In this document: positions 25,625 through 33,473 of the stretch, piece by piece
Layout: each line of letters starts with the position of its first letter
Numbering within the stretch: position 1 is the stretch's first letter
From: Sphingobium arseniciresistens
GTDB lineage: Bacteria > Pseudomonadota > Alphaproteobacteria > Sphingomonadales > Sphingomonadaceae
Assembly: GCA_029167225.1 (NCBI GenBank)
Contig: JARFNK010000003.1
Location: 62,001-126,000, forward strand
Reading direction: 5' to 3'
DNA length: 64,000 nucleotides
Notes under the pieces: model-generated
Seen by the model: the letters and a program-made list of their open reading frames with translations, nothing else
The model's database searches: none
Told to the model about the DNA's origin: nothing
Made by a program: the position numbers and the translations under genes

Positions 25625-26899
25625 ATGTCCGCCCCGTCCCAACAGCACCCTCCGCTGCCCAAAGCCGCGCCGCATGGTGGGGTTGCGCCGCGTCGCCGGG
25701 CTGCGATCGCGTTCATCATGGTGACGGCCTTGCTCGACATCATGTCGATGGGCATCATCATTCCCGTCCTGCCCCAGCTCATCGAGACGCTGGCCGGCTC
25801 GTCGGCCAAGGCGGGGCTGTGGAACGGCCTGTTCGTGGCGCTATGGGCCGGGATGCAGTTCATCTGCTCGCCCGTCATCGGTTCCCTGTCCGACCGCTTC
25901 GGCCGGCGGCCCGTGATCTTGATCTCCGTCGCCGGGCTCGCCGCCGATTTCCTGCTGATGGCCGTTGCGCCGAGCCTGTGGTGGCTTGCGGTGGGGCGGA
26001 TGCTTGGCGGGCTCACCTCGTCCAGCTTCACCACCGTTTTTGCCTATATGGCCGACATCACTCCGCCCGAAGAGCGCGCGCGGGGCTATGGCCTGATCGG
26101 CGCTGCGTTCAGCGCGGGCTTCGTCGCCGGGCCGCTGGTGGGCGGCGTGCTGGGCGAGGTTTCGCTCCGCGCGCCCTTCTGGGCGGCGGCGGGCCTGAGC
26201 GGCATCGCCTTTCTCTATGGTCTGTTCGTGGTGCCCGAATCCCTTCCGGTCGAGCGCCGCATGGCCTTTTCGTGGCGCCGCGCCAATCCCTTCGGCGCGC
26301 TGACGCTGCTGCGCTCGCATCCCGATCTCACCAGCCTCGCATCGGTCAACTTCCTGCTCTATTTCGCGCATCATCTCTTCTCGGCGGTGTTCGTGCTCTA
26401 TGCGGGCGATCGCTATGGCTGGGGCGCGTGGCAGGTGGGGACGCTGCTCGCCATGGTCGGGCTGCTCGACATGGGGGTTCAGGGCGTGCTGGTCGGCCCG
26501 GTGGTGAAGCGCATCGGCGACAGGCGGACGATGGTGACGGGGCTCAGCTTCGGCGCGATCGGTATCAGCTGCATGGGGCTGGCGCCGACCGGCTGGCTGT
26601 TTGTCGCCGCGATGCTGCCCAATGCGCTCTGGGGACTTGCCATGCCGACCATCCAGTCGCTGATGACCCGGCGGGTCTCCGAATCCGAACAGGGGCAGCT
26701 GCAGGGCGCGAACAACAGCGTGGGGGCCATTGCCGGGATCCTCTCGCCGCTGTTCTTCGGCGCGGTCTATTCCGCATCGGTGGGGGAGGGTGCGCTGCTG
26801 CCCTTCATCGGCACCGCCTTCCTGATCGGCGGCGGCGTGCTGGCGCTGGCCGCGTTCATCGGCCGGAGCGAGCCGGATGCCGCGCAGATGACCGCCTGA
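25625..26899 (+). CDS. MFS transporter, TetA-like (drug:H+ antiporter type)
   Basis: A 424-residue major facilitator protein with about 12 hydrophobic segments. The first loop carries the motif GSLSDRFGRRPVIL between helices 2 and 3, typical of the TCR/Tet family, and a second-half SEQGQLQGANNS segment also matches TetA-like proteins. The likely role is proton-driven export from the cytoplasm, but the substrate is unknown and tetracycline resistance should not be assumed. ATG 25625 has AAGGAG 10 bases upstream; the frame opens at 25550. Confidence 0.88.
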   Translation: MSAPSQQHPPLPKAAPHGGVAPRRRAAIAFIMVTALLDIMSMGIIIPVLPQLIETLAGSSAKAGLWNGLFVALWAGMQFICSPVIGSLSDRFGRRPVILISVAGLAADFLLMAVAPSLWWLAVGRMLGGLTSSSFTTVFAYMADITPPEERARGYGLIGAAFSAGFVAGPLVGGVLGEVSLRAPFWAAAGLSGIAFLYGLFVVPESLPVERRMAFSWRRANPFGALTLLRSHPDLTSLASVNFLLYFAHHLFSAVFVLYAGDRYGWGAWQVGTLLAMVGLLDMGVQGVLVGPVVKRIGDRRTMVTGLSFGAIGISCMGLAPTGWLFVAAMLPNALWGLAMPTIQSLMTRRVSESEQGQLQGANNSVGAIAGILSPLFFGAVYSASVGEGALLPFIGTAFLIGGGVLALAAFIGRSEPDAAQMTA

Positions 26900-26983
26900 T
26901 GCCGCCTGCGCTGGACATTGCGGAGCGGGGGGATTAACCGGCGCGTCATTCCCGGCCCGCTTGCAAATCCGAAAGGCGAATCG

Positions 26984-28543
26984 ATGACGCTGCCCCTCCA
27001 GGATTCCATCCTCATCGTCGATTTCGGCAGCCAGGTGACTCAGCTCATCGCCCGCCGCGTCCGCGAGGCTGGCGTCTATAGTGAGATCGCTCCCTTCAAC
27101 GCCGCCGCAGAAGCCTTTGAGCGGTTGAAGCCCAAGGGCATCATCCTTTCGGGCGGCCCCTCTTCGGTGATGTGGGAAGACAGCCCGCGCGCGCCGCAGG
27201 GTTTCTTCGATGCCGGCATCCCCATCCTTGGCATCTGCTACGGCCAGCAGACCATGATGCAGCAGCTGGGCGGCAATGTGGAAGGCGGCGAGAGCGGCGA
27301 GTTTGGCCGCGCCTTCATCGAGGTGAAGAAGAGCTGCGCGCTGTTCGACGGGCTGTGGCAGCCGGGCGAGAAGCATCAGGTGTGGATGAGCCATGGCGAC
27401 AAGGTGACTCAGCTTGCCGACGGTTTCGAAGTGGTGGCGGTCAGCGACGGCGCGCCCTTTGCAGTCACCGCGAACGAAGCCAAGCGCTTCTATGCGACGC
27501 AGTTCCACCCCGAAGTCGTCCACACTCCCGATGGCGGCCGGTTGCTCGCCAATTTCGTGCGCCATGTCTGCGGCCTTGCCGGCGACTGGACCATGGCCGA
27601 GTTCCGCGCGACCAAGATTGCCGACATCCGCGCGCAGGTCGGCTCGGGCCGAGTGATCTGCGGCCTGTCCGGCGGCGTCGACAGCGCGGTGGCCGCGGTG
27701 CTGATCCATGAGGCGATCGGCGATCAGCTGACCTGCGTGTTCGTCGACCATGGCCTTATGCGGCTGGGCGAGGCGGAGCAGGTCGTTTCGCTGTTCCGCG
27801 AGCATTATGGCATCAAGCTGGTGCATGTGAACGCCGAGGAGCGCTTCCTGAGCGGCCTCGCCGGCCTCACCGACCCGGAAAAGAAGCGCAAGTTCATCGG
27901 CGGCGAGTTCATCGCCGTGTTCGAGGAAGAAGCAGCGAAGATCGGCGGCGCTGACTTCCTGGCGCAGGGCACGCTCTATCCCGACGTGATCGAGAGCGTC
28001 TCCTTCACCGGCGGGCCTTCGGTGACGATCAAGAGCCACCACAATGTCGGCGGCCTGCCCGAGCGGATGAACATGAAGCTGGTCGAGCCGCTGCGCGAAC
28101 TGTTCAAGGACGAAGTGCGCGTGCTGGGCCGCGAACTGGGCCTGCCGGAAATCTTCGTCGGCCGCCATCCCTTCCCCGGCCCCGGCCTTGCCATCCGCAT
28201 CCCCGGCGAGGTGATGAAGGAACGCTGCGACATCCTGCGCAAGGCGGACGCGGTCTATCTGGAGGAAATCCGCACGGCCGGGCTCTATGACGCGATCTGG
28301 CAGGCCTTCGCCGTACTGCTGCCGGTGCGGACCGTGGGCGTGATGGGCGACTATCGCACCTATGACAGCGTCTGCGCCCTGCGCGCCGTGACCTCGACCG
28401 ACGGCATGACGGCGGACATCTACCCGTTCGACGCGACCTTCCTCAGCCGGGTCGCCACCCGCATCATCAATGAGGTGAAGGGCATCAACCGCGTCGTCTA
28501 TGACTATACGTCCAAGCCCCCCGGCACGATCGAGTGGGAGTGA
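26984..28543 (+). CDS. guaA: GMP synthase (glutamine-hydrolysing)
   Basis: GuaA aminates XMP to GMP with ATP and glutamine-derived ammonia. The 519-residue protein has the class I glutamine amidotransferase domain (Cys85 in GICYGQQ, His and Glu in QFHPEVVHT), the N-type PP-loop [10 protein letters not shown] (about residue 229), and the dimerisation domain ending [14 protein letters not shown] 26984 is preceded by AAAGGCG; the frame extends to 26918 without support. It lies 84 bases after the MFS gene. No guanine riboswitch is seen upstream. Confidence 0.97.
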   Translation: MTLPLQDSILIVDFGSQVTQLIARRVREAGVYSEIAPFNAAAEAFERLKPKGIILSGGPSSVMWEDSPRAPQGFFDAGIPILGICYGQQTMMQQLGGNVEGGESGEFGRAFIEVKKSCALFDGLWQPGEKHQVWMSHGDKVTQLADGFEVVAVSDGAPFAVTANEAKRFYATQFHPEVVHTPDGGRLLANFVRHVCGLAGDWTMAEFRATKIADIRAQVGSGRVICGLSGGVDSAVAAVLIHEAIGDQLTCVFVDHGLMRLGEAEQVVSLFREHYGIKLVHVNAEERFLSGLAGLTDPEKKRKFIGGEFIAVFEEEAAKIGGADFLAQGTLYPDVIESVSFTGGPSVTIKSHHNVGGLPERMNMKLVEPLRELFKDEVRVLGRELGLPEIFVGRHPFPGPGLAIRIPGEVMKERCDILRKADAVYLEEIRTAGLYDAIWQAFAVLLPVRTVGVMGDYRTYDSVCALRAVTSTDGMTADIYPFDATFLSRVATRIINEVKGINRVVYDYTSKPPGTIEWE

Positions 28544-28586
28544 AGCGGAAAGAGCGCATGTCCGGGGGACGCGCGCCCGCCTCACT

Positions 28587-28604
28587 CGGCGGCGCAAGCC
28601 GCCG
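28587..28604 (+). terminator. Short GC-rich hairpin after guaA
   Basis: CGGCGGC (28587-28593) and GCCGCCG (28598-28604) form a perfect stem with the stable loop GCAA, 44 bases after the guaA stop. No T-run follows, so termination is possible but not certain. Confidence 0.4.
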
Positions 28605-28733
28605 CAGGGCACGGTAAATCTACGGGCGCCACGTATCGGCGGCCCGCGCTAGGAAAAGACGATCAACGCCATTGATCGGCAAAGGACGACGCAGACCATA
28701 TAGGGCTAACCAAACAACGTATCGAAAGGATGG

Positions 28734-29606
28734 ATGATGAAGGCAATTGGCGTGATCGGTGCAGGGCAGATGGGGGCGGGCATTGCCCAGATCTCCGCAC
28801 AGGCTGGTTATCAGGTCTTCCTTTCCGACGTTGACGTGGCGCGCGCGCAAAAGGGCAAGGACGGCATTGCCAAGCAGCTCGGCCGGCTGGTCGAGAAGGG
28901 CAAGCTGGAGGGCGCGGATGTCGATGTAGCGCTCGGCCGCATCATCCCCGTGGGCGATTATGCGCCGATGTCTGACGCGGGCCTCATCATCGAGGCGGCG
29001 ACCGAGCGGGAAGACATCAAGCGCGTGATCTTCGCGCAGGCCGCCAAGGTGCTGGCGCCGGACGCCGTGCTGGCGACCAACACCTCCTCCATCTCCATCA
29101 CGCGCCTGGCACAGGCGAGCAGCGATCCCAGCCGCTTCGTCGGCATCCACTTCTTCAACCCCGTTCCGCTGATGGCGCTGGTCGAGGTGATCCGCGGCCT
29201 CGCCACGAGCGATGCGACCGCGAAGGTGGCGACGGACTTTGCCGTTGCGGTCGGCAAGCAGCCGGTGGTGGCGAAGGATTCGCCCTGCTTCGTCGTCAAC
29301 CGCATCCTGTTGCCGCTGATCAACGAAGCCTTCTTCGCGCTGGGTGAGGGCGTGGGCTCCGCGCAGGACATCGACCTGGGCGTGAAGCTCGGCCTGGGGC
29401 ATCCCATGGGGCCGCTGACCTTGGCCGACATGGTCGGCCTCGACACGATATTGGAGATCCTGCATGTGCTGCAGCAGGATTTCGGCGACCCCAAATATCG
29501 CCCCGCGCCGCTGCTGGTGAAATATGTCGAGGCCGGCTGGTTCGGCCGCAAGACCGGCAAGGGCGTGTACGACTATTCCGGGCCGGAGCCTGTGCCCTCG
29601 CTCTAG
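28734..29606 (+). CDS. 3-hydroxybutyryl-CoA dehydrogenase
   Basis: A 290-residue NAD(P)-dependent enzyme that interconverts acetoacetyl-CoA and 3-hydroxybutyryl-CoA, in butanoate or fatty-acid and polyhydroxybutyrate metabolism. It starts with the dinucleotide-binding fold [15 protein letters not shown], and shows [16 protein letters not shown] with the catalytic histidine, [11 protein letters not shown] and the C-terminal helical domain with [19 protein letters not shown]. Size and motifs fit the short HbdA/PaaH form rather than the fused FadB. Two ATGs (28734, 28737) follow AAAGGA. It is followed by ridA with a 73-base gap. Confidence 0.92.
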   Translation: MMKAIGVIGAGQMGAGIAQISAQAGYQVFLSDVDVARAQKGKDGIAKQLGRLVEKGKLEGADVDVALGRIIPVGDYAPMSDAGLIIEAATEREDIKRVIFAQAAKVLAPDAVLATNTSSISITRLAQASSDPSRFVGIHFFNPVPLMALVEVIRGLATSDATAKVATDFAVAVGKQPVVAKDSPCFVVNRILLPLINEAFFALGEGVGSAQDIDLGVKLGLGHPMGPLTLADMVGLDTILEILHVLQQDFGDPKYRPAPLLVKYVEAGWFGRKTGKGVYDYSGPEPVPSL

Positions 29607-29679
29607 TTTCGGTATTACCGCAATTCTTCTTCTGCCGGGCCGTGCTGTCACGGTCCGGCAATCTTCATGACGCAACAGG

Positions 29680-30078
29680 ATGCTCGATCGCATGAACAGC
29701 CGCACGCTCATCTCTTCCGGTTCCCCCTTCGAAGCGCAGGTCGGCTATTCGCGTGCCGTCGTGCAGGGCGACTGGTGCTTCGTCGCCGGCACCACCGGCA
29801 GCGATCCCGAGACGAAGCAGATGCCGGAGGATGTCGCGGCACAGGCGGCCAATGCGCTCAAGATCATCGGCAAGGCGCTTGCGGAAGGCGGCTTCGGCTT
29901 CGAGGATGTCGTGCGCGCCACCTATTACATCACCGACGCTTCCTATTGGGATGCGATCGGCCCGGTCCTGGGGGGCACCTTCGGCGAGATCCGTCCGGCG
30001 GCGACCTGCATCGTGTGCGGGCTCATCAAGCCGGAGATGAAGATCGAGATCGAGGTTACGGCGCTCAAGCGGGGATGA
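29680..30078 (+). CDS. RidA family protein (enamine/imine deaminase type)
   Basis: A 132-residue YjgF/YER057c/UK114 protein. RidA members hydrolyse reactive enamine and imine intermediates made by PLP enzymes. The segments GDWCFVAGTTGSDPET, RATYYITDASYWDAIG and RPAATCIVCGLIKPEMKIEIEV match; the arginine before PAAT is at the place of the conserved substrate-binding arginine. It could start at ATG 29680 or 29692. The stop overlaps the first possible ATG of the next gene (30075), so they are probably co-translated. Confidence 0.9.
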   Translation: MLDRMNSRTLISSGSPFEAQVGYSRAVVQGDWCFVAGTTGSDPETKQMPEDVAAQAANALKIIGKALAEGGFGFEDVVRATYYITDASYWDAIGPVLGGTFGEIRPAATCIVCGLIKPEMKIEIEVTALKRG

Positions 30079-30083
30079 GATCG

Positions 30084-30431
30084 ATGACGATCACCATGTA
30101 CGGCATCAAGAATTGCGACACGATCAAGAAGGCCCGCACCTGGCTGGAAGCGCATGGCATCGCCTATGACTTCCATGACTATAAGGCGCTGGGCGCGGAT
30201 GAAGGCAAGCTGCGCGCATGGGTCGCCGAACATGGCTGGGAGACGATCCTGAACCGTGCCGGTACCACCTTTCGCGCGCTGCCCGATGTCGACAAGAGCG
30301 GGATCGATGCGGACAAGGCGGTGGCGCTGATGCTGGCGAACCCTTCCATGATCAAGCGCCCGGTGCTGGACCTGGGCGACCGCCGCATCGTGGCGTTCAA
30401 GCCGGACGTCTATCAGGCGGCGCTGGGTTGA
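30084..30431 (+). CDS. ArsC/Spx-type small redox protein (YffB-like)
   Basis: A 115-residue thioredoxin-fold protein of the ArsC/Spx/YffB family. The single N-terminal cysteine sits in TMYGIKNCDTIKKAR, and the family's RPVLDLGDR segment is present. The C-x-x-C of Spx and the extra cysteines of true arsenate reductases are missing, which points to the YffB branch with unknown substrate. ATG 30084 is my choice; ATG 30075, overlapping the ridA stop, is an alternative. Its stop shares a base with the next start (TGATG). Confidence 0.87.
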   Translation: MTITMYGIKNCDTIKKARTWLEAHGIAYDFHDYKALGADEGKLRAWVAEHGWETILNRAGTTFRALPDVDKSGIDADKAVALMLANPSMIKRPVLDLGDRRIVAFKPDVYQAALG

Positions 30432-31621
30432 TGCCCGCGGGGCTGATCCGTGCAGGGCTGATCCGTAAGGGCCTGGGCGGGCTGTTGCTGGCCATGGCGG
30501 CGCAATCCGCCGGGGCTGCGGCACAAATTGCCCCGCCCGCCGATCAGCCGACAGCGACGCCGGCTTCAGTTCCCGCAGATGTACCGACGCAGGGCGAATC
30601 TCCTGCTCCGGTCACTGCTGCCCCGTCTTCCGTGGCCCCGGCACCCAAGGACAGGCCCATGCCCCTCATCATCGGCCATCGCGGCGACAGCGGCGAACGG
30701 CCCGAACATACGCTCGCCAGCTATGAGCGCGCGATCGATCAGGGCGCGGATTTCGTCGAGCCCGATCTGGTACCGACAAAGGACGGGATCCTCGTCGCCC
30801 GGCACGAGAATGAGATCGGCGGGACGACCGATGTCGCCGATCACCCAGAATTCGCCGATCGCAAGACGACGAAGACGATCGACGGCCAGCAGATGACCGG
30901 CTGGTTCACCGAGGATTTCACCCTGGCCGAACTGCGCACCCTGCGCGCGCGGGAGCGGCTGGGCGAGGTACGCACGGCCAACCGGCGGTATGACGGCCTG
31001 TATCCCGTGCCGACCTTCGAGGAGGTCATCAGGCTGGTGCAGGCGAAGGAGGCCGAGACCGGGCGCCGCATCGGCCTCTATCCCGAGACCAAGCATCCCT
31101 CCTACTTCGCCGCCCTCGGCATTGCGACGGAACCGGCGCTGCTCGCGACGCTGGCGCGCTTCGGCTATCTGGGCGCCGACGATCCCGTCTTCATCCAGTC
31201 CTTCGAGGTCGGCAACCTGCGCGCCTTGCGGGAGAAGACGCGGCTGCGCCTGATCCAGCTGGTCGATGGCGAGGGCGCGCCGGCGGATGTGCCTGGCACG
31301 TCCTATGCCGACATGATGACCCTGGACGGGCTGAAGACTATCGCCGCCTATGCCGATGGCATCGGCATTCCGGTTTCCCTGGCGATCGGGCCGGACGGTA
31401 CGGACAGCGGCCTGGTGGCGCGCGCGCATGATGCCGGGCTGGCCGTGCATGTGTGGACGTTGCGGGCGGAGAACATGTTCCTGCCGGCCGGGTTCAAGCG
31501 CGGTGACGATCCTGCGGCCCATGGCGACTTTGCCGGGGTCGTGCGGGCGGTCGCGGCGACGGGCGCGGACGGGATTTTCAGTGATTTTCCGGGGCTGGCG
31601 CGCGCCGCGCTGGCGCCCTGA
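30431..31621 (+). CDS. Glycerophosphodiester phosphodiesterase, exported (GlpQ-like)
   Basis: A 396-residue periplasmic enzyme that cleaves glycerophosphodiesters to glycerol-3-phosphate and an alcohol, recovering phosphate from lipid head groups. It has an N-terminal signal (GLGGLLLAMAAQSAGAAAQ), then a Pro/Ala-rich linker, and the GDPD core beginning IIGHRGDSGERPEHTLASYE with the catalytic HR, FVEPDL with metal-binding Glu/Asp, and the second catalytic histidine in LVARHE. The C-terminus has VHVWTLRAEN. The long GlpQ-type insert around residues 150-250 is present. It is translationally coupled to the ArsC-like gene. Confidence 0.92.
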   Translation: MPAGLIRAGLIRKGLGGLLLAMAAQSAGAAAQIAPPADQPTATPASVPADVPTQGESPAPVTAAPSSVAPAPKDRPMPLIIGHRGDSGERPEHTLASYERAIDQGADFVEPDLVPTKDGILVARHENEIGGTTDVADHPEFADRKTTKTIDGQQMTGWFTEDFTLAELRTLRARERLGEVRTANRRYDGLYPVPTFEEVIRLVQAKEAETGRRIGLYPETKHPSYFAALGIATEPALLATLARFGYLGADDPVFIQSFEVGNLRALREKTRLRLIQLVDGEGAPADVPGTSYADMMTLDGLKTIAAYADGIGIPVSLAIGPDGTDSGLVARAHDAGLAVHVWTLRAENMFLPAGFKRGDDPAAHGDFAGVVRAVAATGADGIFSDFPGLARAALAP

Positions 31622-31689
31622 TCGGCTCGGGAACAACAGCGCGCGGGAAAATCGCGTCGCCCATGACTATCCCGATCCTTTTACTTGAA

Positions 31690-31711
31690 ATTCGGCACGG
31701 TTGGTCCGAAT
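31690..31711. promoter_or_regulatory. Inverted repeat just upstream of the Rrf2 gene
   Basis: ATTCGG (31690-31695) and CCGAAT (31706-31711) form a perfect inverted repeat with a 10-base spacer, ending 8 bases before the Rrf2 start codon. A dimeric regulator such as the Rrf2 protein itself could bind here and repress its own gene. Confidence 0.45.
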
Positions 31712-31719
31712 GATGGCCG

Positions 31720-32136
31720 ATGCTTTCGCAGAAGACCCGATACGCCATCCGTGCATTGCAACATCTTGCGGATCGTTTCGGCCAAGGGCCGGTGCCCCTC
31801 ACCCAGATCGCCGAAGAGCAGAATATCCCTGCCAAGTTCCTGACGGTCATCCTCTCCGAAATGTCGCGGGAGGGGCTGGTCGCGACCCAGCGCGGACGTG
31901 ACGGAGGCTATTGGCTGGCGCTGTCTCCCATCGACATTAGCTATGGCGACATCGTGCGGCTGACGCGCGGTTCGCTGGCGCTGACGCCCTGCGCGAGCCG
32001 CTTCGCGCATGAGACATGCACCAACTGCCTGCCGGAGGAGGAATGCCGCCTGCACAAGGTGATGCTCCGCGTGCGGGACGAGACGGCCAAGGTGCTGGAC
32101 GGCATCAGCCTGGCGGAAATGCTGCCGCAACTCTGA
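31720..32136 (+). CDS. Rrf2 family transcriptional regulator with four cysteines
   Basis: A 138-residue winged-helix protein starting MLSQKTRYAIRALQHLA, the standard Rrf2 opening, with the recognition segment IPAKFLTVILSEMSREGLV. The C-terminal part has Cys91, Cys100, Cys103 and Cys109 (spacing 8-2-5), which probably hold an iron-sulfur cluster, as in IscR, NsrR and RsrR, though the spacing differs from IscR. It could sense iron-sulfur status, redox, nitric oxide or sulfur supply. A 22-base inverted repeat directly upstream suggests autoregulation. It lies 191 bases before the intact hydrolase, on the same strand. Confidence 0.9.
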   Translation: MLSQKTRYAIRALQHLADRFGQGPVPLTQIAEEQNIPAKFLTVILSEMSREGLVATQRGRDGGYWLALSPIDISYGDIVRLTRGSLALTPCASRFAHETCTNCLPEEECRLHKVMLRVRDETAKVLDGISLAEMLPQL

Positions 32137-32272
32137 CGATTTGCCGGTGGGCGCAGATTGCCTGCCGCACCCTCCATGCCCCTGTTTTCACGCCGGGATA
32201 CCCCGTCCGCGCGGTGGGCTGGTGCCCGGTTTCCAGTTGCCCAGATTTTGCCACATTTGGGCGCTGGCCTAT

Positions 32273-32293
32273 TGTCTACCAGAAAAATAGAAT
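32273..32293. promoter_or_regulatory. TGTCTA-N9-TAGAAT element upstream of the intact hydrolase gene
   Basis: TGTCTA (32273-32278), 9 bases, then TAGAAT (32288-32293), 34 bases before the start at 32327. Compared in gene orientation with the site at 4541-4521, TTGTCTAC and AATAGA are identical and equally spaced. The right half is imperfect (TAGAAT for TAGACA). Confidence 0.5.
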
Positions 32294-32326
32294 TATCTGT
32301 AGCCTCAGGATAAGAGGAGCAGGTTC

Positions 32327-32992
32327 ATGGACCGATTCGGACATGCAGGTGATGCACGACAGCCCGTGGTGCTGACGATTCCGGGCCTCAACAATAGCGG
32401 GCCGGGCCATTGGCAGAGCATCTGGGAAGAGACGCGCGGCGATTGCCAGCGTGTCGATCTGGGGAGTTGGGCGAGCCCCAATCGCAACAGCTGGGTGAGC
32501 CGGCTGGACGCCGCCATTCGCGATGCCGAAGGGCCGATCGTCCTTGCCGCGCATAGCCTGGGCTGCCTGGCCGTCGCCTGGTGGGGCGCGCTGCAGAGCC
32601 AGCCTTATGGCTGGCCCGTCGCTGGCGCGCTGCTGGTCGCGCCGCCCGATTGCGAGCGGATGGAAACGCCCGAGACGATCGGCGGCTTCGCGCCGGTGCC
32701 GCGCGCGCCGCTGCCGTTTCCCTCGATCCTCGTGGCGAGCCGCAACGACCCCTATATCTTCTATGAACGCGCCCACAGCATCGGCAAGTATTGGGGCAGC
32801 CAGATCGTCGATGCCGGCCATAGCGGCCATATCAACGCCCAGTCCGGCCTCGGCGAATGGCGCTTTGGCCAGGGCCTGCTCGACCGGCTGATCGCGCTTG
32901 CGGGGGATCAGGCCGCGCTCGCCCGGCAGCTTCGGCCTGCGCTGGTTCCCCATGCCGACCGACGGCCGGTGCCGCAGGTGGAGCGGGCCTGA
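32327..32992 (+). CDS. RBBP9/YdeN-family alpha/beta serine hydrolase (intact paralogue)
   Basis: A 221-residue cytoplasmic hydrolase of the RBBP9/YdeN family, with the triad in place: Ser77 in AAHSLGCLA, Asp141 in VASRNDPY and the histidine in GHSGHINAQSG (His168, or His165). The oxyanion region LTIPGLNNSGPGHW lies near residue 20. The physiological substrate is unknown for the bacterial family. The start has AGGAGCAGG upstream. It is roughly 45 percent alike by eye, over most of its length, to the gene at 3823-4482, which has lost Ser and His. It shares an upstream element with it and sits between an Rrf2 regulator and yezD. Confidence 0.92.
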   Translation: MDRFGHAGDARQPVVLTIPGLNNSGPGHWQSIWEETRGDCQRVDLGSWASPNRNSWVSRLDAAIRDAEGPIVLAAHSLGCLAVAWWGALQSQPYGWPVAGALLVAPPDCERMETPETIGGFAPVPRAPLPFPSILVASRNDPYIFYERAHSIGKYWGSQIVDAGHSGHINAQSGLGEWRFGQGLLDRLIALAGDQAALARQLRPALVPHADRRPVPQVERA

Positions 32993-33082
32993 TCCCCGGA
33001 TCATCGCATTGACGCCATGCCTCGGATCGCCCGGATGATGGTGGACATAGCGAAACTTGTTGCCGCCCCATATTTGCTATTT

Positions 33083-33107
33083 TGTCTATCTTATGAGTTG
33101 AGATAAA
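33083..33107. promoter_or_regulatory. Weak TGTCTA-type element upstream of the YezD gene
   Basis: TGTCTA at 33083-33088, then TTGAGA at 33098-33103, the same 9-base spacing but only four of six bases right in the second half. TTTGTCT (33081) also pairs with AGATAAA (33101) at six of seven. It may belong with the stronger sites at 4521 and 32273, or be chance. Confidence 0.3.
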
Positions 33108-33122
33108 CCGGGTGGGAGAGGG

Positions 33123-33314
33123 ATGAATATGAGCGAACAGCAACAGATTCGAGCCGCCCGCGAAGTCCTGGGCGGGCGACATGACATAGAGTTGAGCATC
33201 GATGCGGTACGCAAGGCGCTGGATGCGCTGCGTTATGGATCGATCACCCTGACGGTGCACGACGCGCGCGTCGTGCAGCTCGACGTGACGGAGCGGACCC
33301 GCTTCGCGGGCTGA
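33123..33314 (+). CDS. YezD family small protein (DUF2292)
   Basis: A 63-residue protein with the YezD/DUF2292 core: ALDALRYGSITLTVHDARVVQLDVTERTRF. Members are found widely as single small proteins, often near sulfur-assimilation genes, but no molecular role is known. The start (ATGAATATGAGC) follows GGGAGAGGG. It lies between the intact hydrolase and the TonB receptor, 130 bases from one and 159 from the other. A sulfur link for this neighbourhood is inference from the usual company of YezD. Confidence 0.85.
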   Translation: MNMSEQQQIRAAREVLGGRHDIELSIDAVRKALDALRYGSITLTVHDARVVQLDVTERTRFAG

Positions 33315-33392
33315 CAAGGCCTTCCGCCCGACCGGGAGGCGCCATCAAGACCATGTCCCGAAGTCCGCCGAGCGGCGCGGGAGGCATAATGT

Positions 33393-33414
33393 GGGCAGCG
33401 TTCTGCCCGCGCAT
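33393..33414 (+). terminator. Hairpin with T-run between yezD-like gene and TonB receptor
   Basis: GGGCAG (33393-33398) and CTGCCC (33403-33408) pair around CGTT, with one or two further outer pairs, and TTTT follows six bases later. It may end the yezD transcript or attenuate the receptor gene. The stem is short, so confidence is moderate. Confidence 0.4.
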
Positions 33415-33473
33415 CTTTTCAGGCTTCGACCGGACCACCGGAGACGCCGCAAGATCATATCGAAGGGGATCAT

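Noticed and set aside
26900-26983. Guanine or PRPP riboswitch before guaA
   Set aside because: The gap is only 84 bases and shows no purine-riboswitch core or long stem.
25841-28612. 923-codon open frame on the minus strand
   Set aside because: It runs opposite to the MFS transporter and GMP synthase genes, both of which have complete family motifs. The composition is that of a shadow frame.
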